A stretch of DNA of 64,000 nt from NCBI GenBank assembly GCA_947474645.1, contig CANJJD010000003.1, forward strand, positions 120,768-184,767. Reading direction: 5' to 3'. Position 1 is the stretch's first letter. Each line of letters opens with the position of its first letter. The notes below the pieces were generated by a model. The model was not told the origin of the DNA and made no database searches. It was given only the letters and a program-made list of their open reading frames with translations. This DNA comes from Alphaproteobacteria bacterium. GTDB taxonomy: Bacteria; Pseudomonadota; Alphaproteobacteria; Micropepsales; Micropepsaceae. Positions 52,305 to 59,639 of the stretch are shown here, in pieces. A program made the translations under genes and the position numbers.

Positions 52305-52641
52305 TCCTTGGCCCAGCGAAATCCGCCTCAACCCGGCGCAGGATGTCCTCACCGTGGCGTTCGACGACGGCGCGCGCTTCGAGCTTCCCGCCGAATTGCT
52401 GCGGGTGGAATCGCCCAGCGCCGAGGTGCGCAACCATGGCGGGCCCAAGACTATCGTGCTGGGCAAGAAGAACGTGACCATCGCGGCCGTGGAGCCGGTG
52501 GGCAATTATGCCGTGCGCCTGAGCTTTTCCGATGGCCATGATACCGGCCTCTATAGCTGGGCCTGGCTGCACCAGTTGGGATCGGAAAAAGACCGCATCT
52601 GGGCAGAGTACCAGACGGCGGCGGCCAAGAAGGGCGTCTAA
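52291..52641 (+). CDS. DUF971-domain protein
   Basis: This 116-residue protein has the gamma-butyrobetaine-hydroxylase-N-like DUF971 domain: [39 protein letters not shown] and WLHQLG. Such proteins are linked to iron-sulphur or Trx-type functions in other genomes, without firm assignment. GAGGA lies 5 nt before the ATG at 52291. The start is within the end of the Trm112-like gene and the stop overlaps convergent tetR. Confidence 0.85.
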   Translation: MPSDNPWPSEIRLNPAQDVLTVAFDDGARFELPAELLRVESPSAEVRNHGGPKTIVLGKKNVTIAAVEPVGNYAVRLSFSDGHDTGLYSWAWLHQLGSEKDRIWAEYQTAAAKKGV

Positions 52642-53219
52642 GCCTTTGACAGCGCGTTCATGCCGCCCAGGAAGAGTTGGGTGGCGAACAGGGTCATCTC
52701 TTCGACATCCGCGCCGGCCTTGATGCGTTCGGCCAGTTCGAACGCCACCCCCACCAGCGCCGCGGTCAGCGATGCCGCATCGGCCGGCGGCAACACGCCC
52801 CGCGCCTGGGCTTCCTCGATGTCCTGCTTGAGCTCGGCAAAGCCGGCCAGCACCTCGGGCGAATCCATGCGCAGGCGCTCCGGCTCCGCAGAGGGCTGGT
52901 GGTTTTCCGCCACGAACTGGAAGAAGGCGCGGAAGCTTTGCGCCAGGAACGTTTCGGCGCTGTCCGCGCCGGCCCGCGCCTCGCGCAGGCGCGGCCGCAA
53001 GCGCAGCGCCACCTCGTCGCGCAGCGCCTGGTACACTTCCTCTTTCGATTTGAAGTAATTGTAGAAAGTGCCCGAGGCCAACGGCGTGGCGCGAATGACG
53101 TCGCGCACCGTCGCGCCCGCAAGGCCCAGTTGGGCGAAGACCTGGCGTGCCGCAGCCAGGATGGTCTCGCGGTTCTGCGCCTTGGTCAGCTCGCGGCGGC
53201 CGGATGGCTTGGGTTCCAT
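52638..53219 (-). CDS. TetR-family transcriptional regulator
   Basis: This 193-residue regulator has an N-terminal HTH (RETILAAARQVFAQLG, TVRDVIRATPLASGTFYNYFKSKEEVY) and a ligand-binding all-helical C-terminal domain. It lies 46 bp downstream of pyrD in the same direction. A palindrome, TGACGTATCGTCA, sits 22 bp upstream of its ATG and is a likely autoregulatory operator. Other targets and the ligand are unknown. It is convergent with the DUF971 gene, with overlapping stops. Confidence 0.92.
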   Translation of the reverse strand: MEPKPSGRRELTKAQNRETILAAARQVFAQLGLAGATVRDVIRATPLASGTFYNYFKSKEEVYQALRDEVALRLRPRLREARAGADSAETFLAQSFRAFFQFVAENHQPSAEPERLRMDSPEVLAGFAELKQDIEEAQARGVLPPADAASLTAALVGVAFELAERIKAGADVEEMTLFATQLFLGGMNALSKA

Positions 53220-53240
53220 CCTGGGAACTTGCGCCGTTCG

Positions 53241-53253
53241 TGACGTATCGTCA
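53241..53253. promoter_or_regulatory. TetR-type operator palindrome
   Basis: TGACG-TAT-CGTCA is a perfect 5-bp-arm inverted repeat between pyrD and the TetR gene, 22 bp before the ATG. The form is usual for TetR-family operators. Binding is inferred. Confidence 0.5.
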
Positions 53254-53265
53254 ATTTGCCGGGAC

Positions 53266-54306
53266 TTAATTTCCGGTCCCTGTGGCCTCGGTCAATTTCT
53301 CAAAACCGTCACGCTTCAGGCAGGCCAACAGCTCGCGCTTGATGCGCCCCACCAGGCCGGGACCGTGGAAAGCCAGGGCGGTGTAGAGCTGCACCAGCGA
53401 GGCCCCGGCGCGGATCTTGGCATAGGCGTCTTGGCCCGATGCGACGCCGCCCACCCCGATCAGGGTGACCGTGCCGCCCAGTCTTTGATGCATCTGGGCC
53501 AGCACCAGGGTGGAGGGCGCCAGCAGCGGCTTGCCCGACAAGCCGCCGGCTTCGCTTGCGTGCTGCGATTTGAGCGGAGGCCGCGCGATTGTCGTGTTGG
53601 AAACGATCAGGCCTTCGATGCCGCTGGCGCGCACCACATCGGCGATTTCGTCCAGCGCATGGGCATCCAGGTCGGGCGCGATCTTGAGCAGGATGGGTTT
53701 GTACCCATGCTGGACGCGCGCCTGGATCATCGTCTCCAGCAGCCGCGTGAGCTCTTCGCGGTTCTGCAAGCCGCGCAGGCCCGGCGTGTTGGGCGAAGAC
53801 ACATTGACCGTCACGTAATCCGCCAAAGGCGCCAGCACGGAAAAGCAGCGGGCATAATCGGCGATGCGATCTTCGCTGTCCTTGTTGGCGCCGATATTGA
53901 TCCCGACGATACCCCTGCCTTTGCGGCTTTCCAGATTCTTCGCTGCCGCCAGGCTCCCGGCATTGTTGAAGCCCATGCGGTTGATCACCGCGCCATCCTG
54001 GGAAAGACGGAACAGGCGCGGGCGCGGATTGCCGTCCTGCGGCCGGGGCGTGACGGTGCCGCATTCCACAAAGCCGAAGCCGAACTTCGCCATGGCGTCC
54101 GGCACCTCGGCATTCTTGTCGAAGCCCGCCGCCAGACCGATAGGATTGGGGAAGTTCAGGCCAAAGGCGCTGACCGCCAGCCGCGCATCATCGGGTGCGG
54201 GTGCCGGGATCAGCGGCCCCGCCATCGCCGCCAGTTTCAGGGTGGCGCGATGGGCGGTTTCGGCGGGCAGTTGCCGCAACAAGCCGGCGCCAAGATCGAA
54301 CAGCAC
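53266..54306 (-). CDS. pyrD: Dihydroorotate dehydrogenase (quinone)
   Basis: This 346-residue class 2 enzyme oxidises dihydroorotate to orotate at the inner membrane using quinone. N-terminal helices (LLRQLPAETAHRATLKL) bind the membrane. NPIGLAAGFDKNAE, FGFVECGTVTPRPQDGNPRPRLFRL, NRMGFNN and VNVSSPNTPGLRGLQ are diagnostic, the last holding the catalytic Ser. IGVGGVASGQDAY and GASLVQLYTAL bind FMN phosphate. The start is GTG with AGAGGG upstream. Confidence 0.97.
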   Translation of the reverse strand: MLFDLGAGLLRQLPAETAHRATLKLAAMAGPLIPAPAPDDARLAVSAFGLNFPNPIGLAAGFDKNAEVPDAMAKFGFGFVECGTVTPRPQDGNPRPRLFRLSQDGAVINRMGFNNAGSLAAAKNLESRKGRGIVGINIGANKDSEDRIADYARCFSVLAPLADYVTVNVSSPNTPGLRGLQNREELTRLLETMIQARVQHGYKPILLKIAPDLDAHALDEIADVVRASGIEGLIVSNTTIARPPLKSQHASEAGGLSGKPLLAPSTLVLAQMHQRLGGTVTLIGVGGVASGQDAYAKIRAGASLVQLYTALAFHGPGLVGRIKRELLACLKRDGFEKLTEATGTGN

Positions 54307-54366
54307 CCTGGATTCCCTCTGGACGGACCCGCTCTGAGTACAGGCATCGCCTGGGCAAGTCAGCAG

Positions 54367-54903
54367 CTATTTCAGCGTATAGCTGTGTTCCGGCTTCTTG
54401 CGGCTCTTCCACAGCGCCAGCAGCGATTTCTCCAGCGCGTTGCGATCCCTGAAGGTGCAGGCGCCGTCCCGGCCCATGCGTGTGCGCGAAGCGCGCGCCG
54501 CGCGCGCATCCTTCTCGCAATCGGGGCGGATTTCCTTGGCGCTTTTCTGGCCCGTCACCACCAGCACGCCGTAATAGCGCAGGTTGGCGCCGGCGGCGGT
54601 ATGGTCCAGGGACGCCGCCTGATAGACCAGCACATTGCTGGGTGCGCCGGGCAGCGGGAAGAAACCCAGCTCGAAGCCCTGGCCGAAATCGCTGCCCCGG
54701 TCGGTCTGGGTCATGCGATAGCGGCCACGCGCGATCTTCTTCAGGGCATAGTGTATCGGCTTGCCGCGGGCATCCGTGGTGGTCACCGCGCCCGCCGCAA
54801 AGGGTTGCAGCGACATCACATCACGTTAAGGCCGGCCCACCGTCTGCCAGCAGCCCGCGGTGAGCAGGCCGATCAAAACAATGAGGGGCGCGAATTTGCG
54901 CAA
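54367..54903 (-). pseudogene. Lipoprotein gene interrupted by an in-frame stop
   Basis: A TTG codon at 54903 with GGGAG 7 nt upstream opens a 25-residue lipoprotein signal peptide that ends in LTAGC and WQTVGRP, then TAA (54826-54828). The same frame continues, without shift, from 54819 (GTG-ATG) into a 150-residue body with LKKIARGRYRMTQTD and FRDRNALEKSLLALW. Without the TAA it would be a 178-residue lipoprotein. The body may be translated by reinitiation, or this may be a nonsense mutation. The body is not recognised. The operon neighbours are a TPR-like gene and lysK upstream. Confidence 0.5.
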
Positions 54904-54926
54904 ACTTTGCTCCCTGTCTGAAAGCA

Positions 54927-55697
54927 CTAGTCGGGGAAGCCCTGATACTTGCGAACCCGCGACTCGAACGCATCATGCGCGCCCTGGTTCAACAGGCCAA
55001 GAAGTTCTGTCGCGCGGGTCTGGATTTTCTTCTCATAGGATGTGTTGGGAACATTGGATGCGGCAGCGCGAAGTTCCATCACCACCCGGCTCCGGTATTT
55101 GACAACATCGAAGCCGGCCAGCGACAGCGCGATCTGGTAATGCACCGCCACATTGGCCGGGTCGGTCCTCACCGCTGCGTCGAACAAGGAAATGCCCTGC
55201 GCCTCGGTGGCGCCATAAACATGGTTGGCGAGAAAGGCGCCGCCGGCACGCACCACCTCGATATGCCAGCCGCCTAGCGCCGAAATGGTATAGGCATTGG
55301 CGGAATCCGCCGAGAAGGCCAAGTTCAGCGCAACCTTGGACTGGTTCGGCGTATCCTTCAGCCGCGCGCGGATCGGCCCCAGGATGCGCGACTGATAGCC
55401 CAGCGACACCGCCAGCCACACCTGGCCAAAGGCGTAATGCGGATCGAGCGCGATGGCCTGGCGCGACAGCTTTTCCGCACGCAGCAGGCAGGGCATGCAG
55501 GGCTTGTCGCGCAGCACTTCATCGGCCAGCACGGCGCGCGCCGCGATGGCCAAGCCCGGCGCGGTGTGCGAAGCCTCGCCCAGCTTTGCGGCTTGTTCGT
55601 AATCGCCGCGGGCATAGACGGCGAAAATCTCGTCCGTCGTGGCGGCACGCGCCATGGAAGGCAGCAGCAGCAACAGCGCGAGGGCCGCTACCTTCAT
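54927..55697 (-). CDS. Exported TPR-like protein
   Basis: This 256-residue protein has a signal peptide ([18 protein letters not shown]). The body is helical with TPR-like repeats ([65 protein letters not shown]). It contains one CMPC pair. The ATG overlaps the lysK stop by 4 bp, so it is coupled. The protein is likely periplasmic; function is unknown. Confidence 0.8.
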   Translation of the reverse strand: MKVAALALLLLLPSMARAATTDEIFAVYARGDYEQAAKLGEASHTAPGLAIAARAVLADEVLRDKPCMPCLLRAEKLSRQAIALDPHYAFGQVWLAVSLGYQSRILGPIRARLKDTPNQSKVALNLAFSADSANAYTISALGGWHIEVVRAGGAFLANHVYGATEAQGISLFDAAVRTDPANVAVHYQIALSLAGFDVVKYRSRVVMELRAAASNVPNTSYEKKIQTRATELLGLLNQGAHDAFESRVRKYQGFPD

Positions 55698-57304
55698 TTC
55701 AAGAACTCGCCCGCCAATGCGCTGCGGATCATCGCCGCGGTCTGGGCCGTGCCGAACAAGGCGGCAAAGGAGCCGAAGCGCGGCCCCTGGCTTTGTCCCA
55801 GCAGCACTTCGTACAGCGCCGCGAACCAGGCGCGCAGCGGCTCGAAGCCATGCGTCTTGCCGACTTCGTACACCACATCCTGCACGATCTTGCCGTCGCG
55901 CTCGTCGCCCAGCGCCTCCAGCTTGTTCGCGAGATCCTCCAGCGCCCCGCGCTCCTTGTCGTCGGCGGCGCGGAACACCTTGGCCGGCTTCACGAAGTCC
56001 TCGTAATAGCGCAAGGCGAAATCCGCCAGCCGATCCAGGCCGGGATTTGTTTCCGGCGATACCGCTTCGGGTGAATAGGCGCGGATGAAGCCCCACAGCA
56101 CGTCGCGATTGTGCGCGTTGGAGGCCGACACCAGGTTGAGCAACAGCGCGAAGCTGACGGGATAACGCTCCTGCGGCACCTCGCCGGCATGGATGTGCCA
56201 CACCGGATTTTCCAGCCGCTGTTCGTCCGTGGTTTCCGCTGCGTGATAGGATTCCAGGTAAGCGATATATTCGTCCACCGCCTTGGGGATGACGTCGAAG
56301 TAAAGCCGCTTGGCGGTGCGCGGCTTCTGGAACATGAACAGCGCCAGGCTTTCGGGCGAGCCATAGGCCAGCCAGTCGTCCAGGCTGATGCCGTTGCCCT
56401 TGGACTTGGAAATCTTCTGGCCGGAATCGTCCAGGAACATCTCGTACATGTACTGCTCGGGCGGATTGCCGCCGGCGATTCTGCAGATGGCGCTGTAGAG
56501 CGGCGCCTGGGACAGATGATCCTTGCCGTACATCTCGTAATCCACGCCCAGCGCCGCCCAGCGCATGCCCATGTCGGGCTTCCATTGCAGCTTGCAGTGC
56601 CCGCCCGTCACCGGCACGGTTTCTTCGCTGCCGTCTTCCTCGACATACGTAATGGTGCCCGCCGCCACGTCATGGCGCACCACTTTCGCCAACAGCACTT
56701 TGCCGCTGCGCGGACTGACCGGCAGGAAGGGCGAATAGGTCTGCTGGCGTTCCTCGCCCAGGGTCGGCAGCATCACCGCCATCACCTTGTCGTAGTTCGC
56801 CAGGATCTTCAGCAGCGCCGCGTCGAAGCGACCCGCCTTGTAGGTGGTGGTGGAGGAATAAAATTCATAGCGGAAGCCGAAGCGGTCCAGGAAGGCGCGC
56901 AGCCGCGCATTCATGTGATGGCCGAAGCTTTCATGCGTGCCGAAGGGATCGGGAATGGAGGTCAGCGGCTTTCCCAGATGGGCGGCCAGCATCTCCTGTT
57001 GGGGCAGGTTGTCGGGCACCTTGCGCAGCCCGTCCATGTCGTCGGAAAAAGCGATCAGGTGGGTGGGCACATCGCTGATGGTCTCGAAGGCATGGCGCAC
57101 CCAGCTTGTCCGGGCGACCTCGCCAAAGGTCCCGATATGGGGCAGGCCCGAGGGGCCATAGCCGGTCTCGAACAGGACCCCGTCTGCCGCTTTTCCAGCC
57201 AATTTGCGCTGCTCCAGCCGGGCCAGCAGCTTGCGGGCCTCTTCAAAGGGCCAGGCCTTCGCGGCAAGCGCCTGCTGGGACGTCACTTTCACGGCCAAAT
57301 ACAC
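55694..57304 (-). CDS. lysK: Lysyl-tRNA synthetase, class I
   Basis: This protein of about 536 residues is a class I LysRS, the archaeal-type enzyme also found in alphaproteobacteria. The HIGH-like motif is PHIGT in [13 protein letters not shown] and the KMSKS-like motif is [16 protein letters not shown] and [11 protein letters not shown] fit. No CCA or class II features are seen. The start is uncertain: 57304 (GTG), 57298 (TTG, better spaced from GAAGG), 57292 and 57286 (GTG) are all in frame. The gene is divergent from the hybrid kinase; a near-CtrA site (TTAG-N7-TTAA, 57311-57325) lies between them. Confidence 0.95.
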   Translation of the reverse strand: MYLAVKVTSQQALAAKAWPFEEARKLLARLEQRKLAGKAADGVLFETGYGPSGLPHIGTFGEVARTSWVRHAFETISDVPTHLIAFSDDMDGLRKVPDNLPQQEMLAAHLGKPLTSIPDPFGTHESFGHHMNARLRAFLDRFGFRYEFYSSTTTYKAGRFDAALLKILANYDKVMAVMLPTLGEERQQTYSPFLPVSPRSGKVLLAKVVRHDVAAGTITYVEEDGSEETVPVTGGHCKLQWKPDMGMRWAALGVDYEMYGKDHLSQAPLYSAICRIAGGNPPEQYMYEMFLDDSGQKISKSKGNGISLDDWLAYGSPESLALFMFQKPRTAKRLYFDVIPKAVDEYIAYLESYHAAETTDEQRLENPVWHIHAGEVPQERYPVSFALLLNLVSASNAHNRDVLWGFIRAYSPEAVSPETNPGLDRLADFALRYYEDFVKPAKVFRAADDKERGALEDLANKLEALGDERDGKIVQDVVYEVGKTHGFEPLRAWFAALYEVLLGQSQGPRFGSFAALFGTAQTAAMIRSALAGEFLK

Positions 57305-57372
57305 CCTTCGTTAGGATTGGTTTAAGCGTTTTGAAAGGGCGCGAAAGCTAAGCTGCGGCAAGGATTTGCGCA

Positions 57373-59469
57373 ATGTCTGTTGAATTCTCGCCACAGGAAA
57401 ATGCCGCCGATCCGGTATTCGCCGGGCGCATTGACGTTCTCTACGCGCTGGGACGCCATTATCTGTCCCTGCCCTTCGCCATCCTCTGCGTGCCCGCCAC
57501 CCTGATCGCCGGCCAGGGCACGTCGATCCTGCCGCTGATGCCGCTGCTGTTGCAGCTCACCGTGGTGATCGCCGCCGAACAGCTCACCACCGCCTACAAG
57601 AACCGCCCCGCCGGCAGCGATCCCAAATTCTGGGCGCGGCGCTACACCTTCGTGTCGGCCATTTCCGGCGCCACCTGGGGCGTGGCGGCCCTGTTCTGGT
57701 TTGTGTGGGATAGCTTCCCCGCCCAGGCGTATCTCGCGCTGGCCTTCCTGGGCATGACGGCGACGGAGTTCATCGCACGCTCGGCGCACCGTCCCGCTTA
57801 CATGGTCCATACCATCTTCGCGCTAGGCCCGCTGGTGGCGCTGCTGATCTGGCAGGGCGGGTTCTACGCCGACAGCGCCGCCGTCCTCTGCGTGCTGTTT
57901 GCTTGCGTGCTGATCAGCTATTGCCAGGGCATGGCGCGGCTGCTGGACGAAAGCCTGATGTTACGCCACGAGAATGGCGAGCTGGTCGTCCGCCTGCAGC
58001 GCGAAAAGGGCGAAGCCCTGAACGCCCGCGACTCCGCCGAGGCATCCGCTCACGCCAAGTCCACCTTCATCGCCAACATCAGCCACGAATTGCGCACGCC
58101 GCTGAATGCGCTCTTGGGCATGGCGCAATTGCTGGAACGCGCCGAACTGCCCAAGCAGCATGGCGACCATGTCAAAGTGATGCTGCAGGCGGGCCGCGGC
58201 CTTCAGACCCTGATCGACGACATCATCGCCCTGACCCGCGACGACGTGGACCAGTTGGAAGACGAGGATTGCGATCCCGCCCAGGCCGCGCGCGCCGTGA
58301 CCAGGCTGCTGCAGCCGCGCGCCTGGGAAAAACATCTGCGCCTGACCTTGAGCGCGGCGAATGGCTTGCCGCGCGTGGCGGCCGATCCGCGCAAGGTCCG
58401 CCAGGCCCTGCTCAAGCTCACGGACAATGCGCTGAAATTCACCGAGCGCGGGCTGGTGGAAGTCCGGCTGGAAGAAACCGATGACGGCCGCTCGGTGCGC
58501 TTCTGCGTCACCGACACGGGCCTGGGCGTGCCGCAGGAAATCGCCCATCTGCTGTTCAAGCCTTTCACACCGGGCGACAACTCTTACGCCCGCAAGGAGC
58601 AGGGCGCGGGACTGGGGCTGGCCGTGGCCAAGCGCGTCATCGAACAGGCCGGCGGCGAAATCAGCTTCACCAGCAAGGTGGGCGAAGGCGCCCAGTTCTT
58701 CTTCACCCTGCCGGTCTCCGGCACCGCCGCCGGCGGCGGCGCCCGGGGCGATGAAAGCCAGCAGGCCCCGCCCGCGGGCATGGCGCTGCTGCTGTTCACC
58801 CGCGTTCCGTCGTTGGCCGACACCTTGGCCAACCTGCTGGAGCCGTTCGGCAACAGCGTGGTGCGGGCCGACAGCATGGCCGATGCGGTGGCGCGCGCCG
58901 GCAAGGACCATTTCGACGCCATCATCGCCGGCGCCGGCGATACCGACATGCTGGCCGCATCCCCCGGCGTGAAGGCGCCGCTGTTGGCGGTGCTGCTGCG
59001 CGGCGACCGGGCGCCTGCCGCCACCGACCTGGTGCTGCGCTGGCCGCTGGAAGCGGTGCAGCTCTACCGCGCCCTGCATGAGATTGACGGACAGCGCGCC
59101 GACAACGCCGCCGACCACCATGCCGCCATCGATCCCGTCATCTTCACCAGCCTGGAAAAATCCGTGGGGGTGAAGACGCTGGTGGAAATCCTGCAATGCT
59201 ACATCGTCACCGCCGAGCAGCTCACCAATGCGCTGGCCCAGGCCTGTGCCGAGGAAAAATGGAACGACGCCGCCCGACTGGCGCAGGATATCGTGGGCGC
59301 GGCCGGCGGGCTGGGCCTGGCCGCCATCACCCAGGCGGCGCGGGACTTCGCCAACATGGCGCGCGAAGGCGAAAACCACCATGAGCTGCGCAACGCCGCC
59401 CAGATCGTGGTTGGCGAACATATCCGCGCCCGTCAGGCGCTGATCCATCTCTACCCGGACGCTGCCTAA
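57373..59469 (+). CDS. Hybrid sensor kinase with degenerate receiver and Hpt domains
   Basis: This 698-residue protein has about six hydrophobic segments (residues 30-190), a coiled linker, then a kinase core with ANISHELRTPLNAL (His238), LLKLTDNALKFTERG, DTGLGVP and GAGLGLAVAKRVIEQAGG. The following region (468-570) is receiver-like but FDAIIAGAGD shows no phospho-accepting Asp at the expected place. The last domain (590-690) is Hpt-like, LAQDIVGAAGGLGL, with Gln638 where His should be. The phosphorelay part is therefore probably non-catalytic. No partner genes are adjacent. The core kinase appears intact. Confidence 0.85.
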   Translation: MSVEFSPQENAADPVFAGRIDVLYALGRHYLSLPFAILCVPATLIAGQGTSILPLMPLLLQLTVVIAAEQLTTAYKNRPAGSDPKFWARRYTFVSAISGATWGVAALFWFVWDSFPAQAYLALAFLGMTATEFIARSAHRPAYMVHTIFALGPLVALLIWQGGFYADSAAVLCVLFACVLISYCQGMARLLDESLMLRHENGELVVRLQREKGEALNARDSAEASAHAKSTFIANISHELRTPLNALLGMAQLLERAELPKQHGDHVKVMLQAGRGLQTLIDDIIALTRDDVDQLEDEDCDPAQAARAVTRLLQPRAWEKHLRLTLSAANGLPRVAADPRKVRQALLKLTDNALKFTERGLVEVRLEETDDGRSVRFCVTDTGLGVPQEIAHLLFKPFTPGDNSYARKEQGAGLGLAVAKRVIEQAGGEISFTSKVGEGAQFFFTLPVSGTAAGGGARGDESQQAPPAGMALLLFTRVPSLADTLANLLEPFGNSVVRADSMADAVARAGKDHFDAIIAGAGDTDMLAASPGVKAPLLAVLLRGDRAPAATDLVLRWPLEAVQLYRALHEIDGQRADNAADHHAAIDPVIFTSLEKSVGVKTLVEILQCYIVTAEQLTNALAQACAEEKWNDAARLAQDIVGAAGGLGLAAITQAARDFANMAREGENHHELRNAAQIVVGEHIRARQALIHLYPDAA

Positions 59470-59475
59470 CCTTGT

Positions 59476-59602
59476 TGTCATGGCCCGCAAATGCGGGCCA
59501 TCCAGACGACAACTGAACAATCCATCAGAAGTATCTCAGCGCAATCGTCTGAAATCGTGCGATGTCAGCTGGATGGCCCACACTCGGTGGGCCATGACAG
59601 CT
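59476..59602. repeat. REP-like double-hairpin repeat, copy 2
   Basis: Hairpins ATGGCCCGC/GCGGGCCAT (59480-59501) and ATGGCCCAC/GTGGGCCAT (59573-59595) flank a spacer of about 71 bp. The order is reversed relative to the 45.7-kb copy, so the unit is inverted. GTCATGG and CCATGAC form the outer ends. It lies between the hybrid kinase and the helicase gene. Confidence 0.75.
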
Positions 59603-59639
59603 TGGAAGTTGAAGCGCCGCGCTTCATGATCGCGCGCCC

